The notes under the pieces are model-generated. The model did no database searches. It had not been told where the DNA came from and saw only the letters and a program-made list of their open reading frames with translations. Shown one piece after another: positions 1 to 8,458 of a stretch of 53,251 nt of DNA (positions within the stretch are counted from its first letter, which is position 1; every line of letters begins with the position of its first letter). The stretch is from an uncultured Bacteroidaceae bacterium (GTDB lineage Bacteria; Bacteroidota; Bacteroidia; Bacteroidales; Bacteroidaceae): positions 1 through 53,251 of the forward strand of contig CAKQRW010000017.1 in the NCBI GenBank assembly GCA_934271655.1, read 5' to 3'. The position numbers and the translations under genes were made by a program.

Positions 1-378
1 CACTGAGCCTTGATGGTCACGTCTTCTGCAGGTATAGTGGCAGGAATCTCCTTGTCCCATCCAGCGAATGTGTAGCCTGTCTTTGTCGGAGCAGCAGGAG
101 CAGTCACAGTGGAAGCGTAGTCCTGAGTGATGGCAGGGATAGTTGTTCCGCCGTCAGTGTCGAAAGTGATGGTGTACTGGTTGATAGTCCACTGAGCCTT
201 CACGGTTACATCTTCCGCAGGGATAGTGGCAGGAATCTCCTTGTCCCATCCAGCGAATGTGTAGCCGGTCTTAGTCGGAGCAGCAGGAGCAGTCACCGTG
301 GTAGCGTAGTCTTGAGTGATGGCAGGGATAGTTGTTCCGCCGTCAGTGTCGAAAGTGATGGTGTATTTATTGACACTC
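1..378 (-). repeat. 189-bp in-frame tandem repeat encoding InlB B-repeats
   Basis: The block starting CACTGAGCCTT at 1 recurs at 190 with only scattered differences. The period is 189 bp, exactly 63 codons. The next unit toward the N-terminus (from about 379) is diverged. The near identity of the last two copies suggests recent duplication or homogenisation, and the array may continue beyond the left edge. Confidence 0.85.
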
Positions 379-1295
379 CAGGTGGCAGTGTATTTAATGC
401 CGTCCACTGGCACTGTTGCACCTTCAACAAAAGCAGGTTCCCATCCTGTGAAGGTATAACCAGTCTTTGCAGGGGCAGCAGGAGCGGTGATGGTAGAACC
501 GAAGTCCATGTCGCTGGAAGTTGGCACGCCATCTACATCAAACGTCACGTTGTACTTCTTTGCTTTGAAGTTGGCCACGAGAGCCACATCTTCTGCTGCA
601 GTGAATGTGTAGGGGTTGGCGGTAGACTTCTCAGTGTCGCCAGCTGTCCAGTTGACAAACTCATAACCTGCTATTGGAGTGGCGGTAGCTGTCACCGATG
701 TCCCGTTCTCAACTGTGCCAGAAGGGGTGGCAGAGGCTGAGCCCATGACATCGCTGGAGGATGCGGCAGAGATGGAATAGTTCTGGTAAACTGTGACTTT
801 GCAAAAAATAGGATCAGGTTCAAAGACATCAATATTTGGAGAATTGAAAACAATCTCGTGCATCTTAATCTGTGATACCGAACCTATTGGAACGTCAGAC
901 GATGCTTTGATACGGAATTTTATGAATCTATTTTCTCCAGGATCAAAATATCCTTTAGCAGACATGCTGAATCCCAATGCGTGTATTGAATTTGGATTTG
1001 TTCCTGTTCCGTCGTCATAATTGGCGTCAAGCATTTGACCTTGCGGGAGTTTTATTCCATCTACAAAAACAAAAGATTCACTTACGTCATCGAATACAAA
1101 GCTAAAACCAGTAGGGAGGTCAACTATGAAATCATATGTTTGAATCTTTGTTTCATTTTTCATAGTGATATACACGTCAGCTTCTTCTCCTGGCTTCAAT
1201 TTTGTGTCACTCATTGAAATGGAAAATTGAGCGACTGCAAATTGTGGAATAATTGCTGTTAGCAATATTAAGAATAATTTTTGTGTTCTTGTCAT
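1..1295 (-). CDS. Secreted cohesin-like and InlB B-repeat surface protein, 3' end cut by window edge
   Basis: The ATG at 1295 opens a frame that stays open to the left edge, giving 431 complete codons with no stop. Residues 1-20 form a signal peptide ending near FAVAQ. Residues about 21-170 are a beta-rich domain starting ISMSDTKLKPGEEADVYI, with the PGEE...V.I pattern of cohesin-like or Ig-like sandwiches. A flexible stretch follows, then one divergent repeat and at least three InlB/Listeria-Bacteroides repeats (TFDTDGGTTIPAIT, KTGYTFAGWDKEIPA). The last two visible are near identical at 63-residue spacing. InlB B-repeats are extracellular stalk or adhesion modules. The start overlaps the stop of the upstream dockerin gene as ATGA, so the pair is probably translationally coupled. 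The cohesin assignment is moderate; the repeat assignment is strong. The C-terminus and any sorting signal lie outside the window. Confidence 0.85.
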   Translation of the reverse strand, partial: MTRTQKLFLILLTAIIPQFAVAQFSISMSDTKLKPGEEADVYITMKNETKIQTYDFIVDLPTGFSFVFDDVSESFVFVDGIKLPQGQMLDANYDDGTGTNPNSIHALGFSMSAKGYFDPGENRFIKFRIKASSDVPIGSVSQIKMHEIVFNSPNIDVFEPDPIFCKVTVYQNYSISAASSSDVMGSASATPSGTVENGTSVTATATPIAGYEFVNWTAGDTEKSTANPYTFTAAEDVALVANFKAKKYNVTFDVDGVPTSSDMDFGSTITAPAAPAKTGYTFTGWEPAFVEGATVPVDGIKYTATWSVNKYTITFDTDGGTTIPAITQDYATTVTAPAAPTKTGYTFAGWDKEIPATIPAEDVTVKAQWTINQYTITFDTDGGTTIPAITQDYASTVTAPAAPTKTGYTFAGWDKEIPATIPAEDVTIKAQ

Positions 1296-1894
1296 TTTCC
1301 TAATATGTTATTTACCAGAATCATTACATCTGTTGAATTTATTTTTTCATCTCCATTCATGTCGGCTGCATCTATAATGATATTATCAGATGTTTGACCT
1401 TTTAATATGTATGATACAGTCAACATAACGTCAGTAGAGTTAAACTTTCCATCGTCATTAACATCTCCGAGCGTATATCTCTTCATTGTGACGGTGAAAG
1501 GTTCGCTTGGCAATCCAGTGCTTCCATTAGATTCGAACTCGACGTTCTCCGCAGCCTTGAAAGCCTTGTTAGCAGTCTTGTCAAATATTTTGAAGTTCAC
1601 GGTCTCGCCAGAAGCAGTGTTGCTACGTATGCGCAGATACAGCCAAGTGTAGCCAGCTTGTGTCTTCACCTCAGCCACTCCTCTGCACTCATTGCCTACG
1701 AACGCTGCTATCTCATAGTTGGAGAAATCAGCGACCACGTTGTCGTCAACCACCAGTTTGGCGTAGACAGTCATGTCATACTGGTAGTCATGCGGATTCA
1801 TCTCCCATCCGCTATCCTGCGCGTGCAGGATAGCGGTAGAGATAAATAGGCATAAGATGCAACTGAGAGTTTTCAATTTACTTGTCATACTCAT
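1292..1894 (-). CDS. Small secreted protein with C-terminal type I dockerin
   Basis: This 200-residue protein has a signal peptide (about residues 1-25, ending ILHAQ) and a middle domain containing YEIAAFVGNECRGVAEV. The C-terminus (about 140-200) has two calcium-loop repeats: GDVNDDGKFNSTDVMLTV and ADMNGDEKINSTDVMILV. Dxx(D/N)xDGx loops followed by a helix are the hallmark of type I dockerins, which bind cohesins. The protein ends right after the second repeat, as many dockerin proteins do. The start ATG at 1894 lies inside the upstream 2164-residue gene (17-base overlap); a second ATG at 1888 is an alternative start. The stop overlaps the next gene's ATG (ATGA). The middle domain is related to one near the C-terminus of the upstream protein. 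Role is inferred: a secreted adaptor docking onto a cohesin-like partner, possibly the protein encoded next. Confidence 0.85.
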   Translation of the reverse strand: MSMTSKLKTLSCILCLFISTAILHAQDSGWEMNPHDYQYDMTVYAKLVVDDNVVADFSNYEIAAFVGNECRGVAEVKTQAGYTWLYLRIRSNTASGETVNFKIFDKTANKAFKAAENVEFESNGSTGLPSEPFTVTMKRYTLGDVNDDGKFNSTDVMLTVSYILKGQTSDNIIIDAADMNGDEKINSTDVMILVNNILGK

Positions 1895-4800
1895 TTACAT
1901 TCTTTTCGTTAATAAACACTTTCTTCCCGTCGATGACGTAGAATCCCTGGGTGCTGACACGCTGGAGCTTCTGTCCGAGAATGTTAGTCACACCCTTGGC
2001 CTCCTTGTTGCCGGCAGCGATGTCGCCAATGCCGGTAGTTCCGTCGAGATGGAGAGAATAAGGTTCGGCAACAGATCCAAGCGCATCTTCTATGAAGTCG
2101 ACACGCTCCTTCACGCTGTAAGCCTCGCCAGTCTCAGTGTCAACAGCCACGAAAGTGACAGGAGCCGGTTTGTCGCCATGGACAGACAGGAAGAGCACCC
2201 CTTTGACATATTGGCCTATGCCGCGGCACTCATCGCCGCAGAAGGCACCGATGACATACTTGTCTGCTTCAGCCTTGGTCTCACCATCATATACATCGGC
2301 CATGATGTACATCATGTTTGGATAGCGGTGTATGTCCACTGTCCATGGACACTCGTAGACGTTGAGTCGCTGAGTGTAGAGAGCCTTGGCCTTTGACACT
2401 GCGGCATCGCTGTAGACAAAGCTCTTGGAAGAGCCAGCCTTGTACATGTAGCCCTTGCCTGGAGTCATTGTGTGGAGAGTGCCGACCCATTCGCCGTTGT
2501 TGTACTGGGCGAAGCCGTCGAGAGTGGAAAGCATGTCACCTTCCTCTGCTTCCAGCTTGCCAAGAGCCTCACCTACAGACGTGGTCTGGTCGAGAGGATA
2601 GCCTATCCAGTTCCAGCCCTTGACGATGTCAATAGGAGTGGTGTTAGGATTGAGCATCTCTCCTGCCAACGGCACAGACACTGCTGATGTGGCTTCAACC
2701 TTGATTGCCTCGTCAGCCTTGACATCGCTGATGTCGCCCACGAATCCGAGTGCAGGGTCCTTGACTATCTCTGCGTCGAAACTGAGCACGCGGTTGATGC
2801 CGTCAGCCTTCAGAGTCTCTGCAGAAAGACTGGCTGCCATGTTGTGTGAAGCCCAGTTCCATCCATCGGAGAAGTTCATCGCTGAGTTTGTCATCTTGAT
2901 AGTGTAGGCAAACTCCTTCACGTCGCTCACGCTGCCATTAACGCCCACAGCCATAGCCTTGATGGTCATGTCGCCGTTGACGGCGATAGGGCGGCCGTCA
3001 TACTTGATGCGTGCGGACTCGTCAGTAGGAGCGGAGCCGTCAGTAGTGTAATAGATAGAAGCTCCTTCTGTCTCGCAAGAGAGAGTCACAGTCTGACCAC
3101 GGTATACAGCCGCGCCATTGACAAGCGACGCTGCAGGCTCTTTCACCTGAGTCAGCTTGGCTGGCTCCATGACATTCACCACAGCCTGCTTTGTCACCTC
3201 TGCGTCTGCGATGCTGAACATGAGAGCTGTCGTTCCGAGCAGTTCGCCATTGACAGTCAGAGTGGCCTGGCCATTCTCGTCAAGAGTGACAAGAGTATGA
3301 CCTGCATCATCAGTAGAAGCATTGTCGGCAGACACAGTGGCAATCATCTGTGAGACAGGCTTGACAATAAGAGTCTTGCCCTTAGAGGCCTCAGCAGGGA
3401 GAACACCCACGGTGACAGATTGATTCTGCTCATAGCCCACGTTGATGTTGTCATCAACCTCGATAGTGCGGATCTTCTTCTCCACGTCAAGCTTTTGGTT
3501 GTAATCCTCTGCCATAGTGATGCCAGCATAGCTCTGCACGCGGCTGCTCACGATGACATAGACCTCATCAGCCAAGCCAAGGTCGCGGTTTGTCTTGATG
3601 GCAATCTTTGAGGCGTACTGCTCTGCGTTGTCCTCCGACACAGCCTCCGCGTCAGTCAGTTCGATGGTCACATCAGAGACAGTCTCCTCTGTCTCGCCAG
3701 TCCTCATCTTCAGATATACATTATCTGCGGTGAGAAGCTCAGGCTTCATGTACTTGTTGAACTCGATGTCCACCTCGCCTTCATAAGCCTTGGCCGACTT
3801 CACTTCTGGCTGGCTGTTCTGCACCATGCCGATGTTCACCTCGAGCTGTGGTGGAGGCACAGGAAGCCACTCTGAGTAGGCTGTCTGATAGCCTTCCTTC
3901 TCCAGCTTGACCTGCCAGAGACCTTCGGGCACATCCCACTGGTACATACCGTTCTCGTCAGTGAAGAGAGGATTCTGCTGTGCATACTCCTCTGCGTTCC
4001 ATAGCACGATGTTCTCATGGAGGTCGCCATACATGTCAGGCACAATCTCCTTGTAATATACGGAAGCTGTCACGCCAGGCAGGCGATTGCTCTCCACTGC
4101 TTCGTAGACGTAGCCTGATGGGTCTTGAACGTATGTGGAAGGGCCATCCGAAGGTGTCGTAGGAGTTGGTGGAGGAGTGCAGTCATACGTTTCCTTTATT
4201 ACCTTGACACCAGTCTTGATCTTTCTTGAAGAAGTGACGAAGAGGTTGTAGAACACAGTGCGTATCATTCTCTCAAATCGGGACTCTGTCACCCAGCCGT
4301 CAGAGATGCGCAGATAATACTTGCTCAGAATGTACTGTGAGACAGTGAAGAGAGAATAGTGTCTGAGCACGTAGATGCCCTCGTCATACAGCTTGTACTT
4401 GGCGTTCTCGTCACACTTGACAATCTCGCCAGCCTTTCTCTCCCATGTGCCCAGCAGGTGCTCGCATATATAGGAGATAGCAGACCACTTATATTCTTCC
4501 ACTGTAATCTGGACAACAAGTTCCTTGACCTTGTCATCTCCGTCCCTGATGACGATGATGATGGTCTTTTTCTCCGAGTTGAAGCCTGTTAAGGTAGAGT
4601 CACTCTTGTCCTCAATAGAGAAGCCCTTGTCCACAAGGTCCCTCTCTGCGTCAGCGAGAGTGCCATCCTTCTCCAGCTCGTCCACACGGCAGATGAAATT
4701 GCCATCCTTGTCGATGAGATCAGTAGAAGTGCCGCCTTCCACAGTTTCCTTCTTTGAGGACACATCGCCAAGCACCTCGTCCACCAGAATCTGGTATGAG

Positions 4801-7800
4801 ACAGAATCACCCGGATTGAACTCATGGTCATCCACAGTCACAGACACATTCACAGGCAGGCTGTGAGACTGGAAGTCGGCTGTTGCAATCCACTTGTCCT
4901 TCTTTGCGTTGTAGGTGGCTTTCAGCTGTTTTACAGTATTGTCACTTGTGTAGACGTTGATGAACACGCGGTTGATGAGTGTGCTGTCGTTGGATGTCAG
5001 GTCTGCGAGGAAAGTGAACTTAGGATAGCTAGGCCAGTACCAGTACACCTTCTGCTTGAGCGATGGGTTCTGGTAGTCAAACACAGTTACATAGTCCAGC
5101 AAATCGAGCGAAGAGGCGCCATGAGCTGTGTTGATCATCTGCACGCTGTTGACACTTATCACATACTTGTTGTAAGTGAGAGTCTTTGTTTCCGACAGCA
5201 TCTCCACTCCATCCTTTGTTGTCACCTTGGCATAAATGTCATGCTGGGAGAAATTGTCTGGCTCAAAGAGTTCGCACATAGTGTTCCACAGGCCGTTGGC
5301 CAGGGCTGTGGTCTTGCCGATCAGCAGCTGACCGTCATAGATTTCTACATCGGCCTTGGCAGGTGCAGCGCCATTTGCAGAGAAAGTGGTCTTGCCTATT
5401 GTAGAAGGAACATCAAATGAGAGGGAGGTGACAGAGAAGTTGGCGCTGCCAATAGGCTGCATAACCTCCTTGCCATTGAGGGTGAATGCCACATATGCAT
5501 TGGGGGCATATGATCCAGACTGTGCAGGAATAACACAGAATCGCACACGTTGCAGTTCTGTCATGGATACAGGCACTGTCAGTCGGTTGTCTTCCAGTGT
5601 GTAGTTCACAAGAGAAGATGCTGCCATCACAGAGCCATTGACGAACGAAACGCCTTGGGGAACATCCACCACCAGCTTCAAGTCAGACACCTTGTCAGCA
5701 TAGATGCTTTTGAAATCAGCTTTAGCTGTAAAGGTGAGATAGTTGCCTGCCACCACTGTTGACTTGTTAACAGAGAATATCGTATTGTCTCCAGTGTAGT
5801 AGAGCTTGCTCTCATCGAAGAAAGGCACGACTGCATTCTTCAGTGTGGCAGTAACGCCATCCTGCACCGTCACTTCCTTCTTCACATAGTCCGTGCCGGC
5901 CACAAGTCCAGCCTCGTCAAGACCCGAGACAGAATAGAAGTCGTTGAAGAGGTCGCTTTGTCCCATAGTGACAAGAGTGTATGTTCCGGCAGCCATGTTC
6001 TCCAGAGAAGCCTTGCGCTCGTCATACACCAGCTTGTCAACGAGCACTCCGCCAGCATCGTAGACCATTGTCACCACGCTCCTGTTCTCTGTCATGGAGT
6101 AAGAAGCGTTGATGCCGCCACGCTGCACGATAGGTATAGCCACCTCGACCATGTTGTCCGCTGTCACCACGCCTTCGCCTGTGACAGGCTCAAACAGGCC
6201 CTTCTTGCTGGATGCTGTCACCGAGATGACATCATTCTCATCCACCTCTTCGAGCAGGACTATATTGGGATATTGCACGCTCACCTTGCTTATCTCCCTC
6301 TGCTGGGTGACGTCATACACGCGGTAAGCAATGTTGTTGTAGTCCTCATAGCCCTCCTGTACTACAGGAGTCTGTCCTGTCTCTGCGCTCATTGTGTAAG
6401 TGACTTTCAATGCCACCTTCACACCAGTGATGGGCTTCAGGGCCACATCGCTCACATTCACCTTGCCATCGGCCATGTCAGCCTCTGCCATCTCGATGGT
6501 CTGGCTCACATATTCAGAAGAAGAGAATGTGACAGAAGTGGGAGCCTGGAAGATCACAGCAGTGAACTCGCCCTGCGCATCTGTCCTGGCCAGTGTAGCT
6601 TTGGAGTACTTGCCGTTGAGTGTCTGCGCAAAAGTCACGGTGACCCCCTTGAGCGGCTCGCCAGTGGCCTTGTCAATCACCTTGCCGCTTGCCTCGGCGC
6701 ATGGGATAGGCTGCAGGCACACATTGACAGTGTTGTCCTCGCCCGTCACTTCATACACGGTGTCGGCAGGCTGCATGTACTGCATGGCCAGAGTCTGTGA
6801 CAGAGTGATGCCTATGCGCACCTTGCTGCCTTCTGCCTGTCCGGTGAGCTGCTTGCCCTGCGCCATGTACACGTCTTCGTCGTTGTACCAGCGCACATCG
6901 ATGTCGCCAGTGCAGTCAGTCCCTTCAGGTGTAGCCACCCTCAGCGTGACGTTGTATATAGACTTCATCTTGTCGAATGTGACAGACACGTTGTTGTCCT
7001 CCACCTCGACAGAATCAATCTGTGCGAGCACCACTCCGGAGAGGTTTTTCAGATACACATTATACAGAGTGTGCTTGAGCAGGTTGCTGTAGATGTAGTT
7101 GATGCGGTCAGTCACCACATACTTGTACTTCTGTCCGCTCTTCACGTTCACCAGTTCGAGCGACATGTTCTTGTAGCGTCCGTCCTTGCACTCGTCGGGC
7201 AGGTTGACCTCCATGCTGTGCACATTGCCGTTGTATGGCAGGATGATGAAATTCTTCCAGCCGTCGGCTTTCTCATAGAGATCCACAGACTTTTCCGGCA
7301 CATAGACCACCAGTCCCTCAGGCACGCCAGAGAAGACGTAGCTGTCAAGTGTAGGCGGCGCTACAGCCAGACACACCATTTCGGTGAGGGCCGTGCAGTT
7401 GTTGAATGCATAGTAGCCTATAGTCTGTATGGATGCAGGCAGATAGACCTGGCTGACATGCTCATTGCCGCTGTAAGCCCAGCTTGGCACAGTCGTTGCC
7501 CCCGATGTGCGTGTCAGGTCCACACAGGCGCAGTTGCTGTAGTTGTTGGCGATGGTGATGTCTGAGTTCGTAATCTTTCCTGCCAGAGTAATCTTCAGCA
7601 CATCGCTGGATGATATGCCCTTTCTGTTGACCATGTTGTAGGCAGCATCGTAGGCATTGCCGGCAGTGAAGTCGTCAATGATGAGTTCGCCGGATGCATT
7701 GTCCCACGAGTTGGATCCTGGGTTGCCAGGATTGCCAGGACGGTACTCAAACACAGCTTGCCACTTCTGGTCCTTGCTGCCCATGGTGCCGCTGAGATAA

Positions 7801-8372
7801 GTGCTCTTCACGATGGAGTCGCCCTTCTCGTTCTTCCAGTACAGAAATTCAAAACTTGGGTTTGCGTATGCGTACACAGAGAAGCTCTTGCCCTCCTCGA
7901 TGGTAGCGCTGCCGCCCTGCAGACTGAAGTATCCTCCTGCCACAGGTTCTGAAACCAGCGTGAGCTGCCTCTTCTTGACAATGTTCGGAACCTCAGGGTT
8001 GCCAGGGTTGCCGGGGTTGTACGTGTACTCCGCATAGATGGTGATGTCGCTTGCGGGCATCGTGTAGTACAGTCTGTAAGACTCGGACAGCGTGTTGCCT
8101 TTGGAGTCTGTCCATCTCACAAACGTGCATGCGTCCTGGCTGTAGGCATACAGGTTTACCTTCGTGCCGGCCGCGTACTTGCCGCCGCTCGTGTTCAGGC
8201 TGCCTATGCCAGCTGGCGTGCTCGCCACCGTCAGCGTGTAATAAGTGGTCGTGTCCTTGCTCTCGCCTGTGCTTGGGTTGGGCGGATTGGAAGGATTGTA
8301 GCCATCTGTCTGCCCGAAGGCAGACAGTTGGCTCAACCACATTATCATTAATAAATATAATACTTTTCTCAT
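1878..8372 (-). CDS. Giant multidomain secreted surface protein (2164 aa)
   Basis: The signal peptide is at residues 1-21 (ending SAFGQ). Two divergent InlB/bacterial-repeat modules at about 45-215 are separated by NPGNPGNPE-type linkers. A short BspA-like leucine-rich segment lies near 290-370 (IGYYAFNNCTALTEM). A carboxypeptidase-regulatory-like module is near 560 (GKVIDKATGEPLKGVTV), followed by a long run of probable beta-sandwich domains. A chitobiase/hexosaminidase C-terminal-like module is near 1740-1830 (IYYTTDGSAPTDES). A domain with GAFCGDECRGIGQ is near 2045. The C-terminal tail (GVTNILGQKLQ...GFYVIDGKKVFI) resembles the short type IX sorting tails of Prevotella and Bacteroides secreted proteins. 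This modular make-up suggests an adhesin or carbohydrate-facing scaffold, and no catalytic domain was recognised. It is the first gene of a three-gene coupled unit, 86 bp downstream of the 1826-residue gene and probably cotranscribed with it. Confidence 0.85.
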   Translation of the reverse strand: MRKVLYLLMIMWLSQLSAFGQTDGYNPSNPPNPSTGESKDTTTYYTLTVASTPAGIGSLNTSGGKYAAGTKVNLYAYSQDACTFVRWTDSKGNTLSESYRLYYTMPASDITIYAEYTYNPGNPGNPEVPNIVKKRQLTLVSEPVAGGYFSLQGGSATIEEGKSFSVYAYANPSFEFLYWKNEKGDSIVKSTYLSGTMGSKDQKWQAVFEYRPGNPGNPGSNSWDNASGELIIDDFTAGNAYDAAYNMVNRKGISSSDVLKITLAGKITNSDITIANNYSNCACVDLTRTSGATTVPSWAYSGNEHVSQVYLPASIQTIGYYAFNNCTALTEMVCLAVAPPTLDSYVFSGVPEGLVVYVPEKSVDLYEKADGWKNFIILPYNGNVHSMEVNLPDECKDGRYKNMSLELVNVKSGQKYKYVVTDRINYIYSNLLKHTLYNVYLKNLSGVVLAQIDSVEVEDNNVSVTFDKMKSIYNVTLRVATPEGTDCTGDIDVRWYNDEDVYMAQGKQLTGQAEGSKVRIGITLSQTLAMQYMQPADTVYEVTGEDNTVNVCLQPIPCAEASGKVIDKATGEPLKGVTVTFAQTLNGKYSKATLARTDAQGEFTAVIFQAPTSVTFSSSEYVSQTIEMAEADMADGKVNVSDVALKPITGVKVALKVTYTMSAETGQTPVVQEGYEDYNNIAYRVYDVTQQREISKVSVQYPNIVLLEEVDENDVISVTASSKKGLFEPVTGEGVVTADNMVEVAIPIVQRGGINASYSMTENRSVVTMVYDAGGVLVDKLVYDERKASLENMAAGTYTLVTMGQSDLFNDFYSVSGLDEAGLVAGTDYVKKEVTVQDGVTATLKNAVVPFFDESKLYYTGDNTIFSVNKSTVVAGNYLTFTAKADFKSIYADKVSDLKLVVDVPQGVSFVNGSVMAASSLVNYTLEDNRLTVPVSMTELQRVRFCVIPAQSGSYAPNAYVAFTLNGKEVMQPIGSANFSVTSLSFDVPSTIGKTTFSANGAAPAKADVEIYDGQLLIGKTTALANGLWNTMCELFEPDNFSQHDIYAKVTTKDGVEMLSETKTLTYNKYVISVNSVQMINTAHGASSLDLLDYVTVFDYQNPSLKQKVYWYWPSYPKFTFLADLTSNDSTLINRVFINVYTSDNTVKQLKATYNAKKDKWIATADFQSHSLPVNVSVTVDDHEFNPGDSVSYQILVDEVLGDVSSKKETVEGGTSTDLIDKDGNFICRVDELEKDGTLADAERDLVDKGFSIEDKSDSTLTGFNSEKKTIIIVIRDGDDKVKELVVQITVEEYKWSAISYICEHLLGTWERKAGEIVKCDENAKYKLYDEGIYVLRHYSLFTVSQYILSKYYLRISDGWVTESRFERMIRTVFYNLFVTSSRKIKTGVKVIKETYDCTPPPTPTTPSDGPSTYVQDPSGYVYEAVESNRLPGVTASVYYKEIVPDMYGDLHENIVLWNAEEYAQQNPLFTDENGMYQWDVPEGLWQVKLEKEGYQTAYSEWLPVPPPQLEVNIGMVQNSQPEVKSAKAYEGEVDIEFNKYMKPELLTADNVYLKMRTGETEETVSDVTIELTDAEAVSEDNAEQYASKIAIKTNRDLGLADEVYVIVSSRVQSYAGITMAEDYNQKLDVEKKIRTIEVDDNINVGYEQNQSVTVGVLPAEASKGKTLIVKPVSQMIATVSADNASTDDAGHTLVTLDENGQATLTVNGELLGTTALMFSIADAEVTKQAVVNVMEPAKLTQVKEPAASLVNGAAVYRGQTVTLSCETEGASIYYTTDGSAPTDESARIKYDGRPIAVNGDMTIKAMAVGVNGSVSDVKEFAYTIKMTNSAMNFSDGWNWASHNMAASLSAETLKADGINRVLSFDAEIVKDPALGFVGDISDVKADEAIKVEATSAVSVPLAGEMLNPNTTPIDIVKGWNWIGYPLDQTTSVGEALGKLEAEEGDMLSTLDGFAQYNNGEWVGTLHTMTPGKGYMYKAGSSKSFVYSDAAVSKAKALYTQRLNVYECPWTVDIHRYPNMMYIMADVYDGETKAEADKYVIGAFCGDECRGIGQYVKGVLFLSVHGDKPAPVTFVAVDTETGEAYSVKERVDFIEDALGSVAEPYSLHLDGTTGIGDIAAGNKEAKGVTNILGQKLQRVSTQGFYVIDGKKVFINEKNVNEYDK

Positions 8373-8458
8373 AGTTGTCAGTTTGTAATTGTGTCAATGA
8401 ATTGGTTCCACAATTTCATTCCTATACATTCATTCCTTTATCTTTGCGGAAAGCTGCA

